Assembly: GCF_900460955.1 (NCBI RefSeq)
Contig: NZ_UFUW01000001.1
Coordinates: forward strand, 248,001 to 312,000
Origin: Cardiobacterium valvarum
Lineage (GTDB): Bacteria > Pseudomonadota > Gammaproteobacteria > Cardiobacteriales > Cardiobacteriaceae
Length of the DNA: 64,000 bases
Reading direction: 5' to 3'
Under the pieces are notes generated by a model. That model did not search any database and was not told the DNA's origin. It was given only the letters and a program-made list of their open reading frames with translations. Below, piece by piece: positions 55,540 to 64,000 of the stretch; positions within the stretch are counted from its first letter, which is position 1; each line of letters starts with the position of its first letter. A program made the position numbers and the translations under genes.

Positions 55540-55568
55540 CAATCCCCCGCTTACGGGGGATTTTTTTA
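55540..55568 (+). terminator. Terminator after the CAP lipoprotein gene
   Basis: ATCCCCCG-CTTA-CGGGGGAT followed by seven T. A second hairpin with a T-run, CCTTCCCCCGC-AA-GCGGGGGAAGG, lies at 55625-55660. Confidence 0.85.
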
Positions 55569-55758
55569 TCGCGTGCCCAGCGGGATAAGCACCGGTTTTT
55601 TATCCCCCCTTCCGCCCTTCGGGCACCTTCCCCCGCAAGCGGGGGAAGGGATTTTTTTTGTGCGGAATTCGGTATTGAGCAATCACCAAGCGGCGTGTGC
55701 TAGCCTCGCCAAGCGACGGAAATACTGGGCGCACCAAGCGGGATAAATACCGACCTCA

Positions 55759-56590
55759 CGCGTAGGGTGGGCTTCAGCCCAACTTGACGTCAGCGTTGCG
55801 ATGGCCAAGGCCCACCCTGCCTTAATCGGCCTTGCGCCAGGCGGGATAAATACTGATCTCGCGCGTAGGGCGAACTTCAGCCTACCTTGACGTCAGAGCG
55901 TTGCGGTGGGCCAAGGCCCACCCTACCTCAATCGGTCTTGCGCCAGGCGGGATAAATACTGGCCTCGCGCGTAGGGTGGGCTTCAGCCCACCTTGATGTC
56001 AGCGTTGCGGTGGGCCAAGGCCCACCCTACTTTAATCGGCCTTGCACCAAGCGGGATAAATACTGGCCTCGCGCGTAGGGTGGGCTTCAGCCCACCTTGA
56101 CGTCAGAGCGTTGCGGTGGGCCAAGGCCCACCCTGCCTTAATCGGCCTTGCGCCAGGCGGGATAAATACTGATCTCGCGCGTAGGGCGAACTTCAGCCTA
56201 CCTTGACGTCAGAGCGTTGCGGTGGGCCAAGGCCCACCCTGCCTCAATCGGTCTTGCGCCAGGCGGGATAAATACCGACCTCACGCGTAGGGTGGGCTTC
56301 AGCCCACCTTGACGTGTAGCCAAGGCCCACCCTACTTTAATTAGCCTTGCGCCAAGCGGGGTCTTCAGGCGCGGTGGTCGAGCCAGCGCGTAGGGTGAGC
56401 TTCAGCCCACCTTGACGTCAGAGCGTTGCGGTGGGCCAAGGCCCACCCTGCCTTAATCGGCCTTGCGGCAAGCGGGATAAATACGGATCTCACGCGTAGG
56501 GTGAGCTTCAGCCCACCTTAACGTCAGCGTTGTGGTGGGCCAAGGCCCACCCTACTTTAATCGGCCTTGCACCAAGCGGGTTTTTCAGGC
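55759..56590 (+). repeat. Array of eight ~105-bp repeats next to recC
   Basis: Eight units start with CGCGTAGGG at 55759, 55862, 55968, 56072, 56178, 56284, 56397 and 56493, spaced 96-113 bases. Each unit has two palindromes, GGTGGGCTTCAGCCCACC and GGTGGGCCAAGGCCCACC, which can also pair with each other (TAGGGTGGGC with GCCCACCCTA), and ends in TTAATCGGCCTTGCGCCAGGCGGGATAAATACTG. The seam before unit seven (56364-56392) contains TCTTCAGGCGCGGTGGTCGAGCC, a copy of the recC 3' end. Bases 55680-55758 hold three further loose cores. No gene is present from 55516 to 56584. Confidence 0.9.
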
Positions 56591-59500
56591 GCGGTGGTCA
56601 AGCCAGGGTTGTAGCAGCGGGGCATAGGTGGCAAGCGCGGCGGCGATGTGGTCGGCGAGGATGGCTTCGTTGCCGCGCCACAGGTGGCGCCACAGTTCGC
56701 CGCTGTCGGCTTTGCCCTGGTCGTCGTCTATCCATTGGTGGATGAGGAGCCGGTTTTTGTCTGCGCCGTCTTTTTTGCCGAGGTTGTCGAGGTAGGTCGG
56801 CATGAGTTCGATGGGGGCCAGCCATAGTTGTTGTTGTGCGCTGCGGCGCACGGCCAGCCAGGTGCGCAGTTGTTCTGCGGCGTCTTCTGCCGGCAGGGTG
56901 CGCAGTTGTTCGTTGCCGTCGGCGTAGTGGATGTGGCTGTCGCCGCCCGTGCCGCGCGCGTTCCAGGCGAGGTGTTCGAGCCAGTAGCGGTATTGGTGTT
57001 TGGCTTTTTGGCGGCGGGCGGAGAGGCGCGGCCAGGTGTTGCCACTCGTCGGCAGGCGGGCGGTGAGGAGGGTGTCGCCGAGGTCGAGGGTGTGTTCGGC
57101 AAGCGGTGGTGGGGTGGTGCAGCCGCTCTGGGCGAGCAGGGCGCGGTAGTGTGCCTGGTTTTCGGCGAGGCGTTGCGCGAGGAGGATGTTGCCGCTGATG
57201 CCTGCGGGCAGGAGGGGCAGGCGGGCGAGGCGGGCGGCAGGGTCACGCCCTTCTTCGAGGGCGCGGTTGATGGTGTCGTTGATGTGGTAGTTGTCGAGGG
57301 CGCTGGCGGCCAGCGGTTCGCGGGCGGCGGGGGTGTCGTCGTGGTTGTCGTGGCTGATGTTGTGGGCGCGGGCGTAGGCAGCGGCGGGGCGCAGGGTGTC
57401 GCGGATGAGCTGGTCCAGCGGCAGGGTTTCGGGGTCGGCAGGGTCGGCAGCGGAAAGGGTGGCGTGGCAGAGGGTGAGGAAGGGCAGGGCGGGGTGGGGC
57501 GGGCGTGCCAGGGTTTGCCGCACGTTGTGCCAGAGCGGCGCAGGGCGGGTTTCGGCGGGGTCGGGTTCGAAGGGGGTGGCGGGGTGGGTGATGTGGTAGT
57601 GGCGCGGGGCTTCTGCGCGCTGTTCGTCGAGGTATTGCAGGAGTTCCTGGATGGGGCTGGCAGGCAGGCGCGGTTCGTTGTCGCCGGGTTTGGCGGCGTT
57701 GTAGTAGATCCAGTAGGTTTCTCCGGCGCGGCTGATGCTGTCGAGCAGGGCGGCGAGGTCTTCTTGTTCGCGGTTGCGGTCGCCGGGGCGCGGGCGGTCG
57801 AGGTCGATGAGGTTGTAGCGTTCGTCGTTTTGTCGCGCCGGGTAGCGGTCGTGGTCGGCGTTCATGAAGGCGATGAGTTTGTAGGGCAGGTTGCGCAGGC
57901 CGGTGAGGCTGCCGATGGTGATGACGCCGCTGGGTTCGCGGCTGTTTTGTTGGGTGCTGAGGTGGGTTTCGATGTTGTCGAGGATGAAGGGCAGCGGCAG
58001 GTAGAGTTGTTCGTTTTGCGGGGCGAGGTCGCGGTGTGCGCTGAGTTGTTGTTCGAGGCTGGTAAGGGCGCGGTTCAGGGTTTGCCAGGCGGTGGTGTCG
58101 TGGGCGTGCTGGTAGTCGCGGTGCAGGGTGTCGCGGATGTCGGCAAGCCATGTTTGTGCCGGGGTGTGGGCGGCGAGTTTGCGCCGCAGTTCGCGGCTGC
58201 GGTTGGCGTGTTTGGCAAGGGCTTCGAGGACGGGCAGGTCGGCGAGGCTGAGGCCGGGCAGCGGGATGGTGTCGCGGTTGTCGTCGCCGCTGTCGGGCAT
58301 GAGGACGCCGGCGATGAGGCGGTCGAGGGCGTAGGTGTAGGTGTAGCGGTGGTCGTGGTCGTCGGGGTGCAGGGTTTGTTGCAGGTGCTCGCTGTCGAAG
58401 CCGCGTTTGTAGCCGGCCCGGATGAGGGCGGCGGTGATGCGCTGGATGTGTTCGTGGTCGCTGCCGAGGCTTTGTGCGGTGTCGTCGTTGTGCAGCCAGT
58501 CGGTGATGGTGGGGGCGTCGTAGCGGCCATTCAGGTGGGTGTAGTGGCCGGCGAGGCTGTGCCAGAGGCTGGTGGTGCCGGTATCGGGGGTACCGACGAT
58601 GCGCGCGGGCAGGCGGTAGCCGTCGTAGTCGCCGCTGCCGGGGAAGACGGCGCGCAGTACGCTTTGTTCGGCGATGGGGTCGGGCAGGAGGATGAGGATG
58701 TCGGAGAGGCGGCGCGTCGGGTCGGCGTTCAGCCAGGCAATGATGTCGCCGCGCAGGGTTTCGGCCTGGCGCAGGGTGCCGTGGCAGGCGTGGATGCGCA
58801 GGCTGTCGTCGTGGGCGTCGTGCGGGGCGGCGGCAGTATGGGTTTCGTTTTGGCTGCGGATGTCGGCCTGTACGGCGCTGAGGAGGTTGCTGACGGTGAT
58901 GGTGGGGGCGTCGTGCTGGGTGGTGTTGTCGTCGGTGCTGTAGGCGTGCAGGAGGCGGGCGCGGTCGCGCTGTTGTTTGCCGTAGCGTGAGAGCAGGGTG
59001 TTGCCGTGGTCGTAGTGTGCGGCTTCGACCCGCGCCGGGTCGCGCAGTTTGAGGCGGCGCAGCCAGCGGCTATCCACGATGTCGCTGTATTCGCCGTCGG
59101 CGGCGGTGAGGTGGTAGAGGCGGACTTCGCTGTATTCGCCGAGGCGGATGAGGGTGCGCAGGGTGGTTTCAGTGAGGTTGGTCGGCGCGTAGAGCGGGAT
59201 GTAGGGCGGGAGTTTGTCGCGCGCGGCGGCGTCGTGCGCGAGTTTGTGCCAGAAGGTGCGGATGCGTTCGGCGCGGGCGGCGTAGGTTTCGGCGAGGGTC
59301 GCGTGCCAGAGGCGGTGTTGTTGTTGGTAGTGCTCGCGGTAGTGCCCGGCCAGCCAGGCGGGTTGGCGCTGCAGGCTGTTGCCCTGGAGGAGGTCGTCCA
59401 GCGCGGGCGGCGGGTCGTGCTGCCAGGCGTCCAGCCAGTCGGGACGCTGGTTGAGGTAGTGGCTGTACAGGTTGGCGAGCTGGCCGCTGTAGTGCCAGAG

Positions 59501-59908
59501 GCGGCGCGTCATGTCGGCGGTGAGGCGAGTGGCCTCCGGCCAGTGTTGGTGCAGGTGCGGGTGAAGCGGGTGCGCGGGGTCGGCAAGGATGGTGTCGCCG
59601 TGGCGGTAAAGGTAGGTGTAGAGGTGCCAGCGGATGGCGGTGTTGTTGAGCGGGGTTTGTTCGCCGCGCGGGGTGTAGCCGGTGATGTGTTCGACGAGGT
59701 GCCAGTAGAAGCTGGTCCAGTAGCGCGGGCGGACGCCGCTGGCGATGCCGCGCGCGTCCGCCAGTTTTTGCAGGAGGATGTCGCCTTCGGGCAGGGTGCT
59801 GATGATGAGGTCGTATTCGCTGAAAACACCGCCGCTGTAACGGTCGTGGTCGGCAAGGTAGGCGGCAAAGAGGGTGTCGTAATCGGCGCTTTCGATGAGT
59901 TTGTACAT
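56585..59908 (-). CDS. recC: Exodeoxyribonuclease V subunit RecC
   Basis: Chi-recognition subunit of RecBCD, which processes double-strand ends for recombination. The 1107-aa protein (E. coli 1122) begins MYKLIESADYDTLFAAYL, with PRYWTSFYWHLVEHI and YIPLYAPTNLTETTLRTLIRLGEY in the dead helicase-like domain, DILILLPDPIAEQSVLRAVF, and the C-terminal inactive nuclease-like half with VITIGSLTGLRNLPYKLIAFMNADHDRYP and RPRPGDRNREQEDLAALLDSI. The last residues, WLDHRA, run into the repeat array. recB and recD are not in the window. It lies eight bases downstream of nadM-Nudix on the same strand. Confidence 0.93.
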   Translation of the reverse strand: MYKLIESADYDTLFAAYLADHDRYSGGVFSEYDLIISTLPEGDILLQKLADARGIASGVRPRYWTSFYWHLVEHITGYTPRGEQTPLNNTAIRWHLYTYLYRHGDTILADPAHPLHPHLHQHWPEATRLTADMTRRLWHYSGQLANLYSHYLNQRPDWLDAWQHDPPPALDDLLQGNSLQRQPAWLAGHYREHYQQQHRLWHATLAETYAARAERIRTFWHKLAHDAAARDKLPPYIPLYAPTNLTETTLRTLIRLGEYSEVRLYHLTAADGEYSDIVDSRWLRRLKLRDPARVEAAHYDHGNTLLSRYGKQQRDRARLLHAYSTDDNTTQHDAPTITVSNLLSAVQADIRSQNETHTAAAPHDAHDDSLRIHACHGTLRQAETLRGDIIAWLNADPTRRLSDILILLPDPIAEQSVLRAVFPGSGDYDGYRLPARIVGTPDTGTTSLWHSLAGHYTHLNGRYDAPTITDWLHNDDTAQSLGSDHEHIQRITAALIRAGYKRGFDSEHLQQTLHPDDHDHRYTYTYALDRLIAGVLMPDSGDDNRDTIPLPGLSLADLPVLEALAKHANRSRELRRKLAAHTPAQTWLADIRDTLHRDYQHAHDTTAWQTLNRALTSLEQQLSAHRDLAPQNEQLYLPLPFILDNIETHLSTQQNSREPSGVITIGSLTGLRNLPYKLIAFMNADHDRYPARQNDERYNLIDLDRPRPGDRNREQEDLAALLDSISRAGETYWIYYNAAKPGDNEPRLPASPIQELLQYLDEQRAEAPRHYHITHPATPFEPDPAETRPAPLWHNVRQTLARPPHPALPFLTLCHATLSAADPADPETLPLDQLIRDTLRPAAAYARAHNISHDNHDDTPAAREPLAASALDNYHINDTINRALEEGRDPAARLARLPLLPAGISGNILLAQRLAENQAHYRALLAQSGCTTPPPLAEHTLDLGDTLLTARLPTSGNTWPRLSARRQKAKHQYRYWLEHLAWNARGTGGDSHIHYADGNEQLRTLPAEDAAEQLRTWLAVRRSAQQQLWLAPIELMPTYLDNLGKKDGADKNRLLIHQWIDDDQGKADSGELWRHLWRGNEAILADHIAAALATYAPLLQPWLDHRA

Positions 59909-59915
59909 GGTGGGT

Positions 59916-60932
59916 TCAGCGGTCTTCGGCGAGGCCGTCCCGGATGAGATGGTAGTGGTCTTCGTGGAAGCGGTCGCGGCGCAGGTCGTTCAGCGGGTGC
60001 CAGTAGGCTTTGGCGGCGTCATCCGCTGCCTGCACGGGCGGCAGTGTGCCGTCGAGGTGGTAACGGTGCACATGGGTGATGACGCGGCCAATGGCGCTGC
60101 GGTCGGGGCGGTCGGCCGTGCGCACGCTGATGAGTTCGGCGGGGTCAAGACGCAGGCCGGTTTCTTCATGGAGTTCGCGCAGGGAGGCGGTGAGCAGGGT
60201 TTCTTCGGGGTTCAGGAAACCGCCGGGCAGTGCCAGGAGGCCGCAGCCGGGCTGGCCGCCCCGTTCGACGAGGAGGATATGGCCATCGCAGGTGATGAGA
60301 TTATCAACGGTAACGAAGATGGGCGGATAGGGGCTGCCCGCCCAGGAGGCTTTGTAGTCGCAGACGTAGCGGGTTTCTGCGGCGAGGCGGCGGTAATCGG
60401 GCGTGGTGCGGAAGGTGCGCAGCGCGGCTTCGACAGCGGGCGGCAATTCGGCCTCACGCCAGTCTTCGCCGTCTTTGAGCAGGAAGTAGCGCTCGCGCAG
60501 CGGCGTGGCGCTGAGGTCGCGGTAGCGCGGTGCGCCGAGGTAGTCCCACTGCGGGAAGAGGCGCAGGTAGTAGGAGCTGGCGTCTTTTTCGTAGCCGTAG
60601 AGGGCGACTGTGGCATCGGGAGTGCCGCGCGCGGCGAGGATGTCGGCGACGGTGCGCTTGATTTGCGCCACCCAGCGCTCGTCGTGATAGGGGTCATCGT
60701 GAATGGGGCGCAGGGTGATGCGCGCGTTTTCTTCCGGGGTGAGGGCGGCGCGGATCATCGCTTCGCGTTCGGCGACGGTCCACGGATTGCGGCTGCTGCG
60801 CGCCACGTCTGCCGAGCCGCAGAGGATGATGAGGTGGTCGGCGTGAGCGAGCGCACCTTGCACCATGTGCAGGTGGCCACGGTGGAAGGGCTGGAAGCGG
60901 CCAATATAGATGAGGGTGTCGTAGTGGGGCAT
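59916..60932 (-). CDS. nadM: Bifunctional NMN adenylyltransferase/Nudix hydrolase
   Basis: 338-aa two-domain enzyme. Residues 1-180 are a NadM-type nucleotidyltransferase (YIGRFQPFHRGHLHMVQGAL with the HxGH site, then SSRNPWTVAEREAMIRAAL) that makes NAD from NMN and ATP. Residues ~200-338 are a Nudix domain with the box GGFLNPEETLLTASLRELHEETGL, expected to hydrolyse ADP-ribose or related dinucleotides. The ATG at 60932 starts the family N-terminus MPHYDTLIYIGRF; the open frame upstream to 61103 is not coding. It is first in a two-gene unit with recC. Confidence 0.93.
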   Translation of the reverse strand: MPHYDTLIYIGRFQPFHRGHLHMVQGALAHADHLIILCGSADVARSSRNPWTVAEREAMIRAALTPEENARITLRPIHDDPYHDERWVAQIKRTVADILAARGTPDATVALYGYEKDASSYYLRLFPQWDYLGAPRYRDLSATPLRERYFLLKDGEDWREAELPPAVEAALRTFRTTPDYRRLAAETRYVCDYKASWAGSPYPPIFVTVDNLITCDGHILLVERGGQPGCGLLALPGGFLNPEETLLTASLRELHEETGLRLDPAELISVRTADRPDRSAIGRVITHVHRYHLDGTLPPVQAADDAAKAYWHPLNDLRRDRFHEDHYHLIRDGLAEDR

Positions 60933-61313
60933 GGGCTGTGGTCGGTTGGGGAGGAGGACGGCATTGTATAGTCGCTTGGCCGATTTTTTCCGCTGCGGCG
61001 AGAGTCCGCCGCTTGGCGGTTGTTCAGGCAGCACGACCGCACGACGGCAGAGAGAAAATGTAGAGACGTTGCCTGCAACGTCTCCCACCCTAAAACCCGG
61101 CATTTACGCCGCTTGGCATCGTTCTTACCAAAAACGCAGAAAGCAGGCTGCGCCTGCTCGGTGGGCCGAGGCCCACCCTACGCGAGCCAGCATTTACACC
61201 GCTTGGTGGGGTCCCAAAACGTAGGGCTCACAAACGTACCTTCACTTCTCTTATGGCGGGCTCTGAAGCCGCCCTACGTAAGATCCGCTATTTACGCCGC
61301 CCGGCACTTGTCG
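60933..61313. repeat. Dispersed repeat module between nadM and treC
   Basis: Reverse-orientation copies of the intergenic module: CGGCATTTACGCCGCTTGG at 61099-61117, AAAACGCAGAAAGCAGGCTG at 61130-61149, GGTGGGCCGAGGCCCACC at 61161-61178, CAGCATTTACACCGCTTGG at 61188-61206, GGCGGGCTCTGAAGCCGCCC near 61256-61276, and ATTTACGCCGCCCGG at 61289-61303. The nadM promoter should lie in 60940-61040. No gene supported. Confidence 0.7.
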
Positions 61314-62978
61314 TTATTTACGCCGCAGGTAGATGATCGCCTCGTAGGGGCGCAGCGGGGTGTGGGCGCTGAGGGCGGGGGCGGCAGGGTAGTTGCCGAG
61401 CAACAGTTGGTAGTCGCCGGGGCGGGCGAGGGTCTCAAGCGGCAGTGCGGCGCTGGTTGCCTCGTCGTAGAAGTTAGCGAGCACGATGAGTTCGGCGTCA
61501 GCATTGTCGCGGCGGTAGGCGAAGATTTGCGGGTGGTCGGCGAGGAGCAGGGTGTAGTCGCCGTCCTGGATGACGCTTTCCTGTTTGCGCAGGGCGATGA
61601 GGCTGCGGTAGTGATGGTAGATGGAGTGCGGATCGCGCACGGCATCGGCGGCGTTGATGCGCGGATAGTTGGGGTTGACGCGCAGCCAGGGTGTGCCGCT
61701 GCTGAAACCCGCTTGCGGCGAGCTGTCCCACTGCATCGGGGTACGGGCGTTGTCGCGGCTGCGCGCGCGCAGGAGGGTGTGGATTTCCGCCGCCGGGCGG
61801 CCTTGCGCCGTGAGTTCGGCGTAGAGGTTGGTGCTTTCCACGTCGCGGTAGTCGTCAATGTCGTCGAAGTAGGCGTTGGTCATGCCGATTTCTTCGCCCT
61901 GGTAGATGTAGGGCGTGCCGCGCAGGCAGTGCAGCACGCTCGCCAGCATGGTTGCCGAGGCATGGTGGTGTTCGCGGTCGTTGCCGAAGCGGCTGAGGGC
62001 GCGCGGTTGATCGTGGTTGTTCCAGAAAAGGGCGTTCCAGGCGTTTCCTGCCGCCATGCCGGTCTGCCAATCGCTGATGAGGGTTTTCAGGGCGGCGAAG
62101 TCGAAGGGTTGCAGCGCCCATTTTTGCTGGTTTTTGTAGTCCACTTTGAGATGGTGGAAGGTGAAGACGCTGCTGAGTTCGCCGCTCTCCGTCCCGGCGT
62201 AGTGGACGCAGGCAGCGAGCGTGGTCGAGCTCATTTCGCCGACGGTAAAGCTGTCCGGGTCCTGCCCGAAGCTGGCGCGGTTCAGTTCTTGCAGCCATGC
62301 GTGGACGTGCGGGCCGTCGGTGTAGTACTGGCGACCGTCGAAGTAGTTGGGGTCGTCCTCGAAGGCGCGTTTGCTGATGAGGTTGATGACATCGAAGCGG
62401 AAGCCGTGCACGCCTTTGCCGCGCCAGAAGTTGACGATAGCGGCGAGTTCGGCGCGCACGTCGGGGTTGCTCCAGTCAAGATCCGCCTGGGTTTCATCGA
62501 AGAGATGCAGGTAGTACTGCCCGACTTCCGGCGCGTAAGCCCAGGCGGGGCCGCCGAATTTGGACTGCCAGTTGGTCGGCGCGCTACCGTCGGCCTTGCC
62601 GGGGCGGAAGAGGTAGTAGCGGCGGTATTTTTCCTCGCCGGCGAGGGCTTTTTGGAACCACAGGTGCGCGGTCGAAGTGTGGTTGAAGACCATGTCAAGC
62701 ATGATATGGATGCCGCGTTTTTCAGCCTCCTCGCAGAGGCGCTCGAAATCGGCCATGCTGCCGTAGGCGGGGTCGATGGCGCAGTAATCAGCGACATCGT
62801 AGCCGTTGTCGCGCTGCGGCGAAGGGTAGATGGGATTGAGCCAGAGGTAATCCACGCCGAGATCGTGCAGGTAGTCGAGTTTGCTGATGATGCCGGGCAG
62901 GTCGCCGATGCCGTCGCCGTTCGTGTCGCAGTAGGATTTGGGATAGATTTGGTAAACGACTTTGTCTTTGAAGTTCAT
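61314..62978 (-). CDS. treC: Trehalose-6-phosphate hydrolase
   Basis: Cytoplasmic GH13 enzyme that splits trehalose-6-phosphate to glucose and glucose-6-phosphate after PTS uptake. The 554-aa protein follows E. coli TreC closely: VVYQIYPKSYCDTNGDGIGDL, DNGYDVADYCAIDPAYG, catalytic Asp196 in GFRFDVINLISK, Glu248 in TVGEMSSTT and Asp323 in WNNHDQPRALSRFG, plus YQGEEIGMTNAYF and SRDNARTPMQW. The VGEMSSTT/FNFHHLKVDY-like block separates TreC from oligo-1,6-glucosidases. The ATG at 62978 gives the family start MNFKDKVVYQ; the frame continues upstream to 63086. No treB permease or treR is adjacent. Confidence 0.93.
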   Translation of the reverse strand: MNFKDKVVYQIYPKSYCDTNGDGIGDLPGIISKLDYLHDLGVDYLWLNPIYPSPQRDNGYDVADYCAIDPAYGSMADFERLCEEAEKRGIHIMLDMVFNHTSTAHLWFQKALAGEEKYRRYYLFRPGKADGSAPTNWQSKFGGPAWAYAPEVGQYYLHLFDETQADLDWSNPDVRAELAAIVNFWRGKGVHGFRFDVINLISKRAFEDDPNYFDGRQYYTDGPHVHAWLQELNRASFGQDPDSFTVGEMSSTTLAACVHYAGTESGELSSVFTFHHLKVDYKNQQKWALQPFDFAALKTLISDWQTGMAAGNAWNALFWNNHDQPRALSRFGNDREHHHASATMLASVLHCLRGTPYIYQGEEIGMTNAYFDDIDDYRDVESTNLYAELTAQGRPAAEIHTLLRARSRDNARTPMQWDSSPQAGFSSGTPWLRVNPNYPRINAADAVRDPHSIYHHYRSLIALRKQESVIQDGDYTLLLADHPQIFAYRRDNADAELIVLANFYDEATSAALPLETLARPGDYQLLLGNYPAAPALSAHTPLRPYEAIIYLRRK

Positions 62979-63302
62979 GGGATTCTCCGTGTGATGGTGG
63001 CTGCGTGGTGCGGAATAGCGGGATGGTGCGCCACGCGTACAGATAAGCCCTTGGAAAAGGATTTTTTCGCAAAGGGCTATAAGCAATCAACTGTACGTGT
63101 TTCGAGGGATGCGGCTAACCTTATGTAAAAAACCTTATATTGGGCGCATATAACGGAATCTCTACATAATGCGTACAGACTGCTTTATAAGCATGTTATT
63201 TAAACCCAAAACAGAACAAAGACAACATCCAACTAACATGTGTACATCGATGATGTTGTAACCTTGTCTAACCCGGAATAATTCTCAGCCGCCACAAAAA
63301 TA
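62979..63302. other. Gene-free junction where base composition drops
   Basis: No gene is supported. The first 80 bases are GC-rich leader for treC. From about 63060 the sequence becomes clearly AT-rich and stays so to the end of the window, which marks the left boundary of a probable acquired segment. No direct or inverted terminal repeat, tRNA or integrase gene is visible at the boundary. Confidence 0.55.
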
Positions 63303-63872
63303 TCACCTTAAATAGTTGGTTAAAAAACTATGCAATGCAAGCGTAAGCACAGCAAGTAATCCTAGAAGAAATATGTTAATAGTGGCGTTAAATACAAGCG
63401 CTCCCCAAGTAGCAAACTGGAAATTAATCATCTTATTTAGATAACCACTGTAAAACAAAAAATAAAGCAAAATAGTTATTATCAAAAGAGCCTTTATCCC
63501 TCCTCTCTCTTTTCCATAAATTTCTACAGAATACATATAAAAGTCCCTATATTCATCATCATTAAAGCTATTATTCCCCAAGGCAATTTCAGCCACTACG
63601 ATAATTAAAGCAATAATAGGATGTATATATAAATAGTAAGCAGCAAATACCTTCTCTCCCATAACGTTATTTTTATAACTAACCATGATTTTATTTACAT
63701 CTATTTTGGCGTCAATCCATCTCAAAAGGGCCGATTTTTCTACATCTGATAACTCTACATTAAAGGAAAAGATGACCATAAATGTGGATAGCAGTAGTGA
63801 CAGTAGCAAAATCTTAATAATCAAGATTCGATAATATTTAATCTTTACAAATTTATCAACTTTGTTTTTCAT
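63303..63872 (-). CDS. AT-rich hypothetical membrane protein
   Basis: 189-aa protein with four predicted membrane helices at about residues 15-36, 78-96, 126-143 and 158-182 and a basic N-terminus (MKNKVDKFVKIKYYR). It is rich in Ile, Leu, Phe, Tyr and Asn, and its codons end mostly in A or T, unlike every other gene in the window. I do not recognise a family; size and topology are compatible with small bacteriocin-immunity or phage/plasmid membrane proteins, but nothing proves it. The start ATG lies at 63872. Likely horizontal transfer. Confidence 0.65.
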   Translation of the reverse strand: MKNKVDKFVKIKYYRILIIKILLLSLLLSTFMVIFSFNVELSDVEKSALLRWIDAKIDVNKIMVSYKNNVMGEKVFAAYYLYIHPIIALIIVVAEIALGNNSFNDDEYRDFYMYSVEIYGKERGGIKALLIITILLYFLFYSGYLNKMINFQFATWGALVFNATINIFLLGLLAVLTLALHSFLTNYLR

Positions 63873-64000
63873 TGCAGAAACATCTATTAAGGGAATAATG
63901 CGCCACTGTGCATTATTCCCGAAAAATTTTTATCTTTTAATGCCTTGGACGGTAAAGCATTCGCCCTATTTTTTGCATAGACCGACATGCAGGTAACATT
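63873..64000. other. AT-rich right edge, no feature seen
   Basis: Upstream region of the AT-rich gene; it includes a symmetrical GGGAATAATGCGCC...GTGCATTATTCCCG hairpin (63893-63921) that could be a terminator or operator. Otherwise nothing is recognised before the window ends. Confidence 0.4.

Noticed and set aside
55759..56590. The regular repeats as a CRISPR array
   Set aside because: Units are conserved along their whole length, without unique spacers, and no cas gene is near.
56828..58990. A 720-codon plus-strand open frame rich in Val, Gly and Ala
   Set aside because: It lies wholly antisense to recC, whose motifs are clear.
61020..63128. A 702-codon plus-strand open frame
   Set aside because: Antisense to treC; begins inside the repeat module and has no recognisable domain.

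Overview
The window is a GC-rich bacterial chromosome segment of mostly housekeeping genes. The gene content is gammaproteobacterial: dapA next to bamC, xerD next to dsbC, RecC, TruD, MnmC, and a class I (FbaB-type) aldolase. Together with a neisserial-type surface lipoprotein domain and intergenic repeats built on CCAAGCGGCGTAAATACTG, this makes me suspect Cardiobacteriaceae (Cardiobacterium-like). That assignment is inference from memory, not a database match.

Layout. 0-11 kb: 3' end of fbaB, two tandem small membrane proteins, an unlisted 54-codon gene, the proS-truD operon, mdh, a third copy of the small membrane family, and a ligA-rnhA operon. 11-25 kb: AI-2E-type permease, a decayed IS4-like element with perfect 17-bp ends, folE2-trmB, dusA, an AraC/GyrI-type regulator, tandem GSTs, bcp, dapA-bamC, a porin and dgt-tcdA. 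25-33 kb: tRNA-Val(GAC), rplU-rpmA-obg, a coupled gmhB-plsC-dnaB run, a fused fructose-type PTS permease and a repeat-bearing lipoprotein. 33-41 kb: an orphan nosD, a scar of nested mobile-element remnants and a pseudogene, a vitamin B6 operon (yjdM-yggS-lipoprotein-pdxK), fbp, a cytoplasmic-looking SH3/NlpC-P60 peptidase, and a second internally deleted IS. 41-50 kb: mutM with a GldG-like/DUF4340-like pair, xerD-dsbC, psd, a strong small-RNA candidate, a nitronate monooxygenase family gene and mnmC. 50-64 kb: Sel1 protein, a membrane protein with a decayed paralogue at 34.7 kb, a frameshifted M48 peptidase, a CAP-domain lipoprotein with a TbpB-type C-terminal barrel, an array of eight ~105-bp repeats abutting recC, nadM-Nudix, treC, and an AT-rich membrane protein that looks acquired.

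Themes: central carbon and gluconeogenesis (fbaB, mdh, fbp, PTS, treC), tRNA modification (truD, trmB, dusA, tcdA, mnmC), DNA repair and replication (ligA, rnhA, mutM, recC, dnaB, xerD), and envelope biogenesis (bamC, porin, psd, plsC, gmhB, dsbC).

Most promising novelties: the small RNA at 46.9 kb (consensus promoter, 5' hairpin, UCCUCC linker, terminator), the CAP-TbpB fusion lipoprotein, and the repeat family that appears to be an IS target and, in one array, carries a copy of the recC 3' end.
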